Positions 10,661-23,985 of a DNA stretch of 64,000 nt are shown here, piece after piece (the stretch's first letter is position 1; each line of letters begins with the position of its first letter). The position numbers and the translations under genes were made by a program. Source of the DNA: Dipteris shenzhenensis. Taxonomy: Eukaryota; Polypodiophyta; Polypodiopsida; Gleicheniales. The notes below the pieces were generated by a model. It made no database searches and was not told the DNA's origin. It worked only from the letters and a program-made list of their open reading frames with translations. Location of the stretch: the NCBI GenBank assembly GCA_047967505.1, contig CM106538.1. The stretch is one strand, 5' to 3'.

Positions 10661-11767
10661 TCAGAACTTAAACAAATCCGCAACCACAGTCTTCGATAAA
10701 TATAAAGTAAATGGTACATATCGCAATTGCGAGAGACATTTGAATTTTCTTGTAACCACACTCTTCGATACATGGTACAGGCAATTGCAAGAGACGTTTG
10801 AATTTTCTCGTAATGAGGTACATACCTGCACTAAAGGCGAATCACCCACCCCAAGAGCGCTCTTAGAATTCAAAGCTACGCTTAAGGCTTCAAAGGCAGT
10901 CTTTTCGATGCAAGGATTTTGAGATATCCAGATTCCGAGGCGTGGAATGTATACGTCACGCACGGCTTTGAATCGCGAAAGGTCTCCGCGATCGGATAGA
11001 ACTAACACCTCTGCTAGCTCCCCAACTTCGACCCTCGTACGCTTATTAGAGATGGGAACCTCAATCTGAAAGTTGACCGAAGGATTTTAGAACTCGAAGG
11101 CAGCAGATAATTCTCCTCTACGAATAAGACTAACTGATGCCAACCTGTAGACGTGCCGGGCTGTCATCCCCGATCAATATACGTAATGATGATCGAGATG
11201 GCCTGAGATTACGGAAAAACTCTTGCAAGGGAGTGTCAGCAGGCCGAGGGAATGACTGCCGAACGGACTTTACGGCGAGAACTTTGGCCCGCCAAACACC
11301 TGCGAAAAGGCTCAATTGCAGTCATAGTGCATAATTGAGGCAATCGGAGGCACGAGAGAAGAATCGTGAAGAGAAGGAGGAGCACCTGCGTGGGGAAAAC
11401 GAAGGCGAAGATGGCAGCTGCGGAAAGCAGCGGACCACATGGGAGCCCAGAGCCAGAAGAGAGAAGCGAGGGCAGCCATGGTGTAGGAGAAGCGGTAGGC
11501 GGTGACAGCAGAGGCGAGGGAGACGCTGAGGCGGACGGCCCAATCCATGGGATCTCCGAACTCGTGGAGGACGAAGGGGCCGGAGCCAGTCCAAGGAAGC
11601 AGGAGCTGGAGGTCTTGAGAGCGGAGGGGGGCGACGCGAGGGCGAGGGCGAGGGCGAGAGGAAGACGAGGAGGAGGCCATAGCCATGGGTGGTGGTATGG
11701 AGCAGAAGCAGCAGCAACTGTTGGTGGACGCCATAGCCATCATCATCATGGTTGCTTCCTCATGCAT
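10661..11767 (-). CDS. Probable plastid membrane protein, three exons, name unknown
   Basis: Exons 11767-11386, 11299-11145 and 11065-10661 join in frame through two short introns (11385-11300, 86 bp; 11144-11066, 79 bp) with GT...AG ends, giving about 313 residues. I chose the ATG at 11767; nearby internal Mets are possible. The N-terminus is rich in Ser, Arg and Pro with few acids, like a chloroplast transit peptide. Then come PWTGSGPFVLHEFGDP and a hydrophobic span (AVRLSVSLASAVTAYRFSYT, ASLFWLWAP) that could cross a membrane. Exon 2 has LQEFFRNLRPSRS, exon 3 VLVLSDRGDLSRFKAV and IPRLGIWIS. The pattern resembles plastid proteins conserved in plants and cyanobacteria, but I cannot name it. 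The last ~45 residues lie in a tandem duplication and end against copia DNA, so the natural C-terminus may be altered. No in-frame stop breaks it. Confidence 0.72.
10680..10830. repeat. Tandem duplication in last exon of the plastid-protein gene
   Basis: Two units of about 60 bp, each with AACCACA.TCTTCGATA, then GGTACA, CAATTGC.AGAGAC.TTTGAATTTTCT. They start at about 10681 and 10747. The units keep the minus-strand frame open and add a repeated VSCNCLYHVSKSVVTRKFKC-like peptide. Confidence 0.75.
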
Positions 11768-11773
11768 CAACAA

Positions 11774-12520
11774 GAAGAAGAAAACACAAGTAGGCTCCTA
11801 GCACTCCCATCAACGAGTAGAGTAGGGACTCGCCTGCCATGGGGAGGCCTTTCTCGGGAGGAATCCAATAGAATTCCAACGACCGATCTAGAGCTACATC
11901 CGGTTGGATTTCAATTGAAAACACCGACACGTGGCTCTTCCCGGCCATCAAGGGAAGTGGGGAGGGGGCGCATGGTCACCATGTCGTAGGTACGGCTCTC
12001 GATTTTTGGTAGGCACATTCCACCGTTTTTTAAGAGGGCTTGATCCAACGGTGGAGATTGCATCTCCACCTAGGTACCCATGACCTTGACGGGAAGCCAC
12101 AAGGCATCATTGCCTTTCTAGCAGGTGATCATGCCGATTTTATTAATCCTTCTTGTATTCAAAGCGGTGACCTTGACAAAGAGTCCATCATTCCCTGCCC
12201 CACGCAGTAGGTGCGCATTTGCAGAAAGGAAAGCTCGTGATGGCAAGTTGTTGCCAAAAAGGCTCGCTCCCACTCAAATTCGATTCGAGCCGTCCAATTA
12301 AGGCTTTTTCAGCAAGGTGACTTTCATTTCAAATGGCCTACCCGAAGTGGGTTAAAGTATCCTTAATGCAAGTGTACATGAGGTCGAAATGTGATGTGGT
12401 TGTTGCATGAATTTGGAGGCGTACTTGCAAGTGTCGTAGTACGTGTGTTTTTTCGTTGCATGGTAGCTTGGAAATTATGCTCTCAATTGCTGGTAGTTTG
12501 AGAGTTCTAATTTTGTGTTC
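11774..12520. other. Upstream region of the plastid-protein gene; no gene seen
   Basis: GC-richer near the gene and AT-richer beyond 12300. The first few hundred bases left of 12000 should contain the minus-strand promoter, but no convincing TATA box stands out. Beyond 12350 it grades into the downstream edge of the Helitron-like remnant. Confidence 0.4.
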
Positions 12521-13271
12521 CTAATTTGTGAATGTCGAGTCCAACATTATGTTTGTGTTTATGTTGCCTAGTAATCTTGAAAGTGATTTCATGATTGAAG
12601 TTGTCCTTGTTTTTGGAGTTTCACAAATGTTAATTCTTTTCAAGTGAAGTGTATAGAAGGAAGTGGTCAGTCCAATAGAAGTATAATTTGTTCTTGCCAG
12701 ATGATTCAAGTTTGGTTTGGTTGTCCAAATGTGATCTATCAATGATCTGTATATTGTTGTCGCTCATGAACGATTTAAATTTGGATGTGCTTGTTGTGTG
12801 AATATTGAGGTCTATATTGAAGTCTCTGAGTATGTATGTGTCCATATTTTTGGGAAGCTTGGAAATCATCCTCACAATTGTTGGTGGAAAGAGAGTTATC
12901 TTTGTTTTTGGAGATTTGTAAACGTTGAGTATAGCAATTGTCCTTTTTTCATCTTTCCAATGGATTGTTAGCAAGGCCTCCATCCCATTGTTGCTATGAT
13001 GTTCAGTGTGTAACAGTTTGTAATTTGTAGTATGTTTCAATTCCATATTTCCTGTTATTGCAAGTGACATAGAATCCTAGATTGTTAGGGTGGTTGTCAT
13101 GTGTTTCTTGGAGGCAAGGGAATGTTACATTTAAGATGCTTTTGTAGTGCATGATGTCCTCTTTGTACATTTTGAAGGATCTTGTGTTTAGCGATTGTAT
13201 GTTTGGGCTTGTGTTTTTATGTAATGAGAGGTCAAGTTGTTTTGTTTTCCATATGTAAGGTATTTTAAGCC
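12521..13271 (-). pseudogene. APE-type endonuclease domain of Helentron remnant
   Basis: Read from about 13271 downward: SLNTRSFKMYKEDIM (the N-containing first motif of the exo/endo/phosphatase fold), then CLQETHDNH with the catalytic Glu (13110-13135). GMEALLTIHWKDEKR-like sequence and AILNVYKSP come next, then ILRDFNIDLN (normally GDFN; Gly is Arg here) near 12800. The family's final (S/M)IDHIWT motif is at about 12735. The frame changes near 13070 and between the DFN and DHI motifs. All four landmark motifs of the family appear in order, so identification is good although the copy is broken. Confidence 0.72.
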
Positions 13272-13890
13272 TTATGATTTCCGGGGGACGTTATCGTCTA
13301 CTTTAATTTGCTTTGATTCTATATTGTTTAGCAAGTACAAATTGTCCGAGTCTTTGATTCGAGAAAGTGCTATGTACACAAGTCCATGTGATTTGATATT
13401 TGATGGGTCAAATGCTAGTTTGTACATGGAAGGGCCTTGTGCTAGATGTATTGTTCTTGCCATGGCAGGTTGCGCAAGGAATTGCGTGCAAGTCACAATG
13501 TTGAGGCTATTTTTACCAATTGGAAGAATTGGAATCCAATTTTCAGAGGTCACATCTGCATACAACAAATTGTATCTTGAAGGTGACCTGTTTTCGATGT
13601 TGTTGTCGATGAATTGAATCCATAATATGCTAGTGCCTGATTTGGTATCTACCATTTTAAATGCTCCATTAGCTCCATTTACAAGTCCCATCTCCGGTGT
13701 CGAGGTTTCCATAACATATCTCTATTAGCATGCATTCTTTTAGGTTGAGTCATGTATGTAATCCAGCAACTGTCTTCGAGTCATCAAGAATCTTTATTGA
13801 TTTGATGCATGTCTTGTGTCTTGTGTCTTTTGCCTTAATTATATATGCTTTATTGGAGTACAACTTATTTGAAAAGGGCTCAAGCAACTC
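13272..13890 (-). pseudogene. PIF1-type helicase C-terminal region
   Basis: Minus-strand translation gives a segment with KTVAGLHT, LNLKECMLIEI, then MGLVNGANGAFK (13690-13655 region). Further on are ARTIHLAQGPSMYKLAFDP and HGLVYIALSRIKDSDNLYLL. The last two match the PIF1/RecD-like motifs V and VI ('TIHKSQG.T', 'YVALSRV') of Helitron helicases. The frame 13272-13712 is open for 146 residues; upstream of 13712 it needs a frame change. Walker A/B are not in the window stretch. It ends ...IKVDDNVP and passes into the endonuclease after a single frameshift. Confidence 0.75.
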
Positions 13891-13929
13891 GCTCCCTCAT
13901 GGTAAGCACAATCCTCACGCATTCACCTC

Positions 13930-15060
13930 AAACGCTATGATGGAGCCAACACTATTTATAGTGAAGGTGCCACTGGGCATGTTTGCAAAACATTGTTGGA
14001 GTGAAGCTCCAAGAACGGAGTGTCTATGCGTAGAAGAGCATCAACATGGTTCCCACGAATCTCAATGGTTATATTAGATGCATCAGGCATCAATATTCAT
14101 CCGCTGAGACAAGGGATCTTCAATATACGCTGCACAGAGTCGCACGTAAAGCAAAAAGGACGGCCTGGCTCACGACTAACTTGTACTCCACCATTACAAG
14201 AGCATTGATAATCAATGAGTTGTGCATTTAGATGGGTGAAATGCAGCATGCCATTAACCTACAACAACCAATCAAGAAAAAATTCAACGCAACATGATGG
14301 TGTATGTAATACACAACTTCTAAAACACAAAATATTTTACCTTTTGCCCGTAATCCAAGTCCGCCAAGACTTGACTGGTGAAGGCCTGCTGAAGTTCGAC
14401 TCTCTTTAGGCCCTCTAGAATCTCAGCTAGGATAGTGAAGTCAAAAAAGCCGAAGCCGTTTTTGCCACGCATGTAAGAGACATTTTTCAAGGTGTACATG
14501 GCAATGCCCTCTTCATGGTACTCTTGGATTAGGCATGAGCACACATTCTTGCACTCGGCAACAAAGCGAAGCTGCGACAACAAAATTTAACACGCAAATG
14601 AAATGCGTATGAAGACATTGCTGAGTATAAACATTGGCTTTGGGAATTAATGACTTCTTACAGTGGCTCGGTCTTCGTGCAGGGGCCCGTCAGCTATCAT
14701 CAAGCTATCTGCATCTCCCTTGATTACGACGAAAGCTATGGTAGCAACAATTGTGGAGATGGTGTCTCTTGCTATGCGAACAAGCAATGATGCCCAAGGA
14801 ACATAGCACGCAATTATGGTCTCAGGGAGCATTGTGATGACTCCATCAAACGGTTCTCCCTTGATAACATTTATAGCGGGTCTACGTGGAGAGAGAAGCT
14901 AGATGTTCCGCCCTCCCCAACTTTTTTTTACAATGGTTGCACCCTCGATTCGGTAGAAAGAGTCAATGACTAGGCAATCTCTAAACTGGGGCACATATAC
15001 ATGCCCCTCAAATGCGAACCAAAATCATATGAACTCGCTATGCGCAACGCTGGCAAGGCA
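13930..15060 (-). pseudogene. Decayed spliced gene with OB-fold/zinc-ribbon features
   Basis: Minus-strand exons can be traced with clean splice sites. An exon runs from about 15060 to 14662 (two in-frame stops), with VYVPQFRDCLVIDSFYRIEG and VITMLPETIIACYVPW. An intron 14661-14572 (GTAAGA...GCAG) leads to exon 14571-14341 (LRFVAECKNVCSCLIQEYHE...LADLDYGQK). An intron 14340-14259 (GTAAAA...TAG) follows. The last exon from 14258 has YQCSC...CFTC, a CxC-x~15-CxxC zinc-ribbon-like set. After one in-frame TGA comes NITIEIRGNHVDALL. The zinc ribbon followed by a beta-rich segment resembles the C-terminal OB fold of RPA1 or MEIOB-type proteins. The family call is tentative; it could be an RPA-like gene carried by the adjoining Helitron-like element. 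Confidence 0.42.
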
Positions 15061-16239
15061 TTGACACCCCTCGAACAAAGTTAGGTGGAGCAGCAACCAA
15101 TGCTCTTGCATTGCACTCTGGTACTCGCAGAGGAGGCTGACTGATGGACCTAGCTACAGGCTCGTTCAAGGAACTCAATTCATTAGACGTTTCCTTTTTC
15201 TCTGCCATGGAAGATATATGTGCGGCATACAAAAAACCTAAAAACAACAACAGCCGCACAGCTCTTTACCAAATTGACATTCTAAGGTTTGCCATCGTTG
15301 GAATATCGTTTCAAAAAAAAACAAACCCGATTAAACGACCACCGTTAAAGAAGATCGTTTGAATGTTAGGACAACAACTTCCTCAGCCTTAAACCAATGA
15401 GAGGAAACACCCACAGGAGATAGAGGATTGAAGCAAACAATCACAAGAAGAAAGGCCACTGAATCTTGAAGCTTCCACGATTGAAACACCGCCAAAGAAT
15501 AATATGCTGCAGCAACATGCACCGCCAAAGACACAAAACCCATACCAAGAAGCTCCAGAATAAGTTCCCTCAAGCAACGATCCGCCAGAGACAGGAAGCT
15601 CTAACTATAGACTGCCAGAACGCATGCATATCCACCCGAGCATCTCATAAATCACACAAACAGTAGAGCCATCTTATATCCTGCAAATCACCCAATGAAC
15701 GCTTCCTTCATTGTCATGTGCACTTGTGTCAGTATAGTAGCCAATAGGGAGTTAAATATTTATTCTAAGTTACAGAATGCACATTTTTCTCTCCCAGAGG
15801 GAAATGACTACTAAGGCCTACCCATTGGGGGCAGGCCAAAAAGAGAATATGGCCGGCCCCTTTGTAGCACTAGATTCTATAACCTTGTATTTATAGCAAT
15901 CAAAATTATCGACGAAAACCTAACTTGAATCCCCTCCCCATGGTCCTCCACATGGGGAATGGGCCGTGGTCTCCATTTTCAAGTCAAAAAGTGCTCAACC
16001 CATGCGATGGCCCATTCCCTTATACATCATTTGTGCAAAAGTAAGCTCTTGATGTGGATGCCATAGCCATGTAGCTTTCTCCCCAACCCTACCCTACACT
16101 ATGCTAACCTCTGAAGGGGTCACAACACAAGCCTTTACTCATGACCTAACTTAATGATGGTACATCAAGAGATGACAATACATATATATATCCACACACA
16201 TGTGTACATACACACATACACATATGCCTACACATATAT
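15061..16239. other. No gene seen; contains one dispersed repeat segment
   Basis: 15061-15260 may include 5' exon sequence of the decayed OB-fold gene, but I cannot define it. The rest has no recognisable coding motif. A segment at about 15925-16012 (CCTCCCCATGG...GGGAATGGGCCGTGG...) is shared with 23641-23728. Confidence 0.4.
15925..16012 (+). repeat. Dispersed repeat segment, copy 1
   Basis: The order of words AATC.CCTCCCCA, GGGGAATGG, TCAAAAAGTGC and CCAATGGC-like is repeated at 23641-23728 in the same orientation with moderate divergence. No coding content. Confidence 0.55.
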
Positions 16240-16280
16240 CTACATACATACATACATACATACATGCATGCATGTATACA
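16185..16280. repeat. Microsatellite-rich tract with (ACAT)n core
   Basis: Mixed CA/TA-rich simple sequence with a clear (ACAT)n run at about 16240-16265. Confidence 0.9.
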
Positions 16281-18794
16281 CCATAAGTTTTAGACGAACT
16301 CCTAGATAGGTGTAGCTAACAAAGACACCACACACCTACTGCCACTGGGGGCAAGGTGGCACCTAGCTAGGTGTGTGGTGCCTCATCTACCTAAGCTCAT
16401 GATTTTGAATACTACATGGGGAAACAAAGGGACAGGGTCCCTTTTCCACCAATGAAAATGTCTGAGACATCTTGTGTCATAAGCTGTTGTTGCAGGTGGC
16501 TATAACCATCTATCGACCTACAGTTGCTTCAAAGAAGAGCAAGAGATATGTAATAAAACTTTTTATGGTTTCCATTCGAGAATAGATGGATCACAATTTT
16601 GAATTATGAATTTAACACTAAAATTCTATTATTGTTCTTGTATGCCCAATGATAGTTACCATAGGTTGGGTACAAGAATAGGTTGCCTTAGGGAGGGTTC
16701 AAGTAGGGCGGCAACGAAACTCCTTTTGGGAGGATTGTGGCCAATGTATGATGCTCACACACAACAGACGTGTGCATGAGCACTTATTGAGCAAGTAAGC
16801 AAGCACATTGGAATATTGGCCATCTACAGCCACCGAATTCTGCAATTGGATAGTTGAGTCGTTTGGGCGGATGGGGGGGTGCCAAACAAACCTTCCTTCC
16901 GCTGGACATGCCCTTTGGTCAAATTGCTAAGGACCACATTAATCAACACCCCTTCTGGATGGATGGCATCCACACTGTTTGAGCACAGCCTCAAGGTCTT
17001 TAAAATGCTAACCCACGAGTGCCCATTGTTGGGACACTCAACAAAATTTGGATGGCCGGGTTGTTATGGGCAAAGCCTTTATAGATACACTACCCACCCG
17101 AAGAGGCATACTATAAAAAACTACATGTCCGTATATTCAACAAAGAACAAGGACAAAGAAGTACATAGTAGCATTGCAAAGCTACAAAAAAGCAAAAGAG
17201 TGGCTCCCATCCATCAGCAGCCAACATCGAGGCTACCCATGGATGGGCAGATTGAGGGCTTGATCTTTCTTTTTCCTTAGAACATATTAATGCTTGAAAA
17301 ATAGTCCAGGAAAAGAAAACCTTCTGACACCCAAGAGATCCCCTAGGAGGCACTGTTAATGACACTCCAACTACTAAGGATACAGGCACCTCATTATTTT
17401 AGAATTGTGTATTCAATTTGGTGTTTTTTAAACAATAAGTGTGGACATATACAATATGAATTTGTTGAGCCAGGTGTGGGGAAAAGATATAGGGTTGAGT
17501 TTATTTTTTCAGGGGAAATGGTATTTTTTAAAAGCTATAATATTTCATTAGGAAATGGCCCAATCCCCACTAGGCAAGTGGTGACTTGTAATGTCTAAAA
17601 TACAAGGTCTAGAATGTTGGACAACTAAATGCAAGATTAAAGCATAGGCAACTCTACTAAGACTTGCCATTTAGGTTCTATTATTGTTTCACACAATTTT
17701 GATCTTCTTTACAAAATCCAACATAATGCTCTTGGACTGGATTGTACAAAGTCTTTGTAGGATGACATGGATAACAACTATACACCAGTTGAGAACCTTG
17801 TCTTCCCATTGCAAGCTAACTTTGGTTGTTTGAGATCGATGGTGGCAGGTGAATTGGTGTACTTTTCTACAAGGTTCGCATGATACCTCCTTTAGATGCT
17901 ATGGTTGGATCTAGGTGCCACAATACATTCTACTTGCAAGCTATTTAGAATTTGTCTTGACATTGGATGGAATTAGTCCCTAGTAGGAGGACTACTAAGC
18001 CATTACAGTGTTTGGCACATTGTAATGGACTCTTGGATGATACTTTTTTGTTGTAGTCTTTGATAAATAAATTAGGAGCTCTATGCAAGAACAGTAACTT
18101 GGGAGCATCTTTTATTATGAATTTAATGTTCTATTGTGCCTTAGGCAATTGTTTCAATCACTATTATGGGGATATGTACTCTACTGTTTGGTATAAAGAA
18201 CTGCCCTTTCTTGTTACTATTTTTCAATAATTTTGGTAATCCCAAGGCAAGGATGTAATGGGATAGTTGCAACCATGATTGTTAAAGAAATTATGGTAAT
18301 TTTTCAATAAAAATTGATAGAGGTAACCTCTCTACTTGAGATTTATAAGCATCAATGTAATATTTTGTTGCATTTATTCATTGAGGTATTGATAATGCAA
18401 TATACTTTTATCACTGAAATACTTAGCTTGGTCGTGCTTGCAATTGGACTTTGATCCACCACTTATCACAAAAAATGGGTTGAAAAATGGATTATGTTGG
18501 ACTGGAATGGTGTTGGAATTCTTAGCACTAGTAGGGTAGTTTTGGATAGGTTAAAACATACACCTAAGATGTGTGCACACACATGCACATGCACGTACGC
18601 ACACACATGCATGCATATATGTTCTTGAATTAATTTAGATACATGGTCTCACCATATAAGTAGACATGTAAATTTTAGCTTATGATGTTTTCATCCATGT
18701 TGACCTTTTTGAAAATATGCAATAAATTCTTTCTACGTTAAGTGGTATGGTGCCCTATGAGCTAGATTGTATGAGTATTTTTTTTAAAGATGCT
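16281..18794. other. No gene seen
   Basis: About 2.5 kb of AT-rich sequence. The 133-codon ORF at 16879-17280 has no motif I recognise and is probably fortuitous. A short CA/CATG-rich patch lies at 18568-18622. Confidence 0.4.
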
Positions 18795-19230
18795 AGTTTG
18801 GGAGAGACTTAAATGAAATCATATGGTCTTCACACGCAGTAGTAGGCTGAATGAAGAGGAGGTGGACTACTTTTTTATTAGCCTTGTCTTTTAGTGCTAG
18901 CCTTTGGCATGGCTGAGTCTTCCCTTCACCTTTAGAGTGTTGATAGAAACTCAATACGAAGACCTTTGTATAAATGGATGCTCAAGTATGTGTGAGTGTG
19001 TGGATGTGTATGTGTGAGAGCATATGTTTATACTATGGTCTACACCCATTTCTGGGTGCTGATAACCTCATAGGGGATGTCATAGTAGCTAGTACCTCTT
19101 GTGTGATGGAGTTTATGGTTTTCAACCTTGTGAGTTGCTATCATGAGATTAAAATAGCACATTGTGTTGTGCTTTTGGAGGATAGGTTTGGGCATGTTTT
19201 GGTTTCATGGCACCAAGATGGGATGAAAGC
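18795..19230 (+). repeat. Dispersed repeat family R, copy 1
   Basis: This ~400-bp segment is also found at 38230-38635 (same strand) and 54546-54915 (opposite strand). Shared landmarks are TTTTAGTGCTA, CCTTTAGAGTG/CCTTTGGAGTG, TAGAAACTCAATAC, TGGTCTA.ACCCA, GGGGATGTCATA and GAGTTTATG.TTTTCAA. The copies differ by many substitutions, so the family is old. It contains a TATAAATGG word at 18971. It could be a non-autonomous transposon or LTR; no terminal structure is evident. Confidence 0.8.
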
Positions 19231-21845
<2,615 letters not shown>

Positions 21846-22076
21846 GATCTTATATACTAAACCCTAAAACCTAAATCCTTAACCCTAAAACAATAATCAT
21901 AAACCCTAAATGCTAAACCCTAAACCCTAGATTTTTAACCCTAAACCCTAAATCCTAAATCCTAAACCCTAAACCCTAAAAACATAATCATAAACACGAA
22001 ACCCTAAACACTAAATCTTAAATCCTAAGCCCTAAATCCTTAACCCTAAATACTAAACCCTAAACCCTAACCCTTA
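21846..22076. repeat. Degenerate interstitial telomere-like repeats
   Basis: Many copies of CCCTAAA, the plant telomere repeat, are separated by variants such as CCTAAAT and CCTTAA. At least ten perfect or near-perfect units face the same way. The decay suggests an old insertion or internalised telomere sequence. Confidence 0.9.
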
Positions 22077-23985
22077 AATACAATCAAAATTTTATGATTT
22101 TTGTCAATTTGTGCAATAGGTTTGATATATCCTCCAAACTGTTGCAAGTCGAATAGGTTAATGGTGCACTCAACCTATTATAAATATCAAGGAATTTTCT
22201 TGATTTGTGCAACAGGTTGGATATACCCCCAACCTGTTGCTTGTGTTTGTGTGGAGTTTATGAATGTTGTCTATACCACTTGCATAGGTCTCTGGTTTGA
22301 CGAGATGATTTGGTTATGAGGTTTGACAATTTCTTTTACTTTTTGTGTGTCTTATGTATTTTTTATTATCATGTTAATTTAATCTGTTTTAGAGGAGGAG
22401 TTCTTTCCAAATAATTTTGGCCGTGCAAAGGGTCCCATGGGATGGTGTGATTACTAGTTTGCTAATTTGTATAGATATTGGAAAATAGTTCAAGGTGACT
22501 TCTTTAACATTAGTTTCAGGTGTTCTAATTGTTAGTTTAGACCTTGGTTAAATGTTGTTATAGGTCTTTAACTTTTTTTTTCGCTCTTCTAGTTGTTGCA
22601 AGAAATCAAGGCGAGAAATATCATGCAATGCATGATATAGCTCATGGAAACACAACACTATTTTCACCTCTTTGACATAAACCAGCTCTAAATGCTAGAT
22701 CTGAGCAAATGCAACGAAAGGATGATTGAGGAAAGGAAAGCCAAATTCAAGGATCATTTTGGAGCTCGCCCAAGAGAGATGGAGATCCTCTACTACTATT
22801 CCACTTTAGTATGGAACTCGCTTGTGAAACACCACATGCCACACAATTAGCCGACGACCCATAGTAATGCAAGGCTAGAACAAATGAGCACTCGATGCAG
22901 AAAGAAATGGGTGCTCAGATCATTCCATCTTCACTCTGTTATATTGTTGTCGCTTTGAGCTTTGGAGATGGCAGATCATTGACTGTCATGTCACTGTCTT
23001 TCTAAGTAGTGTAGACTTGTCAACAATCTAGCAAGCTATTTTGACAGCACTAGACAAGCAAAGGTTTCGCAAGAGAATCCATAGTTCCTTCACAACCTGA
23101 GTGACAAACCATAGACTCCAGGTGGCAGGGTCTCCCTCCAAGTGTTCGTCTCAAACTGTCGCATCACAGATAGCCTAAGCGCCTGCAGGGTACCAATGTA
23201 ATTAATGTCTCACGTAATCCAATTCCATACAAGGACAACAACAAAAAATTGACATTGTGAGCAAGTTGGCTCTTACAAACCAGCCTACATGGCATGAGCA
23301 TCCGACAAGCAGAGGCAGATAATGGTGTCCAAGTTGGAGGTGGATTGTACTTGTCCTTGCTTTGAGAAGCTATGTAGGGCATATGAGTACAAGGAATGCA
23401 AAAGCTGCTAGCAGCATATTGAGCTTTGAAAGCGTCTGGTGATTCTTCTTTTTTTTCCCGAGAGAACAACAACTATGCTAGCGTAGGACCGAAGACCAAT
23501 GTTGTCTCCCGTAAAAGTCCCACGTTAGCTGAGATCAAATCTCTACAGTTGAATCAAGCCATTTTCAGAATAGGAATACGGTAATTCCATGACCTAGTCC
23601 ACAACAAGTACCTCCCAAACTCTCACAACACATTTTTTAAAATTCCAATCGCCTCCCCAGGACCTTTCACGTGGGGGAATGGCTCGTGGTGGCCCATTTC
23701 CGAGTCATAAAGTGCCCGGCCAATGGCTTGCGGTTGTCGGTCGCTCATCATTGACTGGGCACTTTCCTTGCAGGAAAGGTCTCCCTTGGCCCCCTATACG
23801 TCATGGTTAGCTTCCATCTTGTAGGAAAGGCCACCCTTGGCCCCCTATACGTCAGGGTTAGCTTCCATCTTGCATTTCCCTATGTCCTCACAATTGTCTT
23901 TAAACAAATGGTTATAAAATCTCCTTTAACCTAACAAATTGTATGATAACTTTCCTTAATTTCTTCATTTGTAAGGAGCGTCGTT
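22077..23985. other. No gene seen; several short repeats
   Basis: 22100-22245 contains two diverged copies of a phrase around TTGTGCAA.AGGTT.GATATA.CC. 23641-23728 is the second copy of the segment at 15925-16012. 23773-23875 is a tandem duplication of about 51 bp (CCCTTGGCCCCCTATACGTCA). No coding motif was recognised. Confidence 0.45.
23641..23728 (+). repeat. Dispersed repeat segment, copy 2
   Basis: Matches 15925-16012 in the same orientation (GCCTCCCCAGGACC, GGGGGAATGGCTCGTGG, TCATAAAGTGCCC). Confidence 0.55.

Larger units (their letters stand above)
12521..13890 (-). mobile_element. Helitron-like (Helentron/Helitron2-type) remnant
   Basis: The minus strand encodes the C-terminal motifs of a PIF1-family helicase followed, with one frameshift and almost no spacer, by an APE-type endonuclease. 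Helentrons are the rolling-circle transposons known to carry Rep-helicase followed by an endonuclease domain. The Rep domain and most helicase motifs are missing, and I did not find terminal sequences, so edges are only the limits of the homology. The alternative, an unrelated helicase and LINE endonuclease abutting by chance, is less likely because both are on one strand in the right order. Confidence 0.62.

Noticed and set aside
11366-11989. 207-codon plus-strand ORF opposite the plastid-protein gene
   Set aside because: It is the GC-rich shadow of exon 1 and the first intron of the minus-strand gene; composition (Gly, Arg, Ala, Glu) reflects the antisense of the transit-peptide region.
16879-17280. 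133-codon ORF
   Set aside because: No recognisable motif, no splice context and no conserved partner in the window; kept only as a note.
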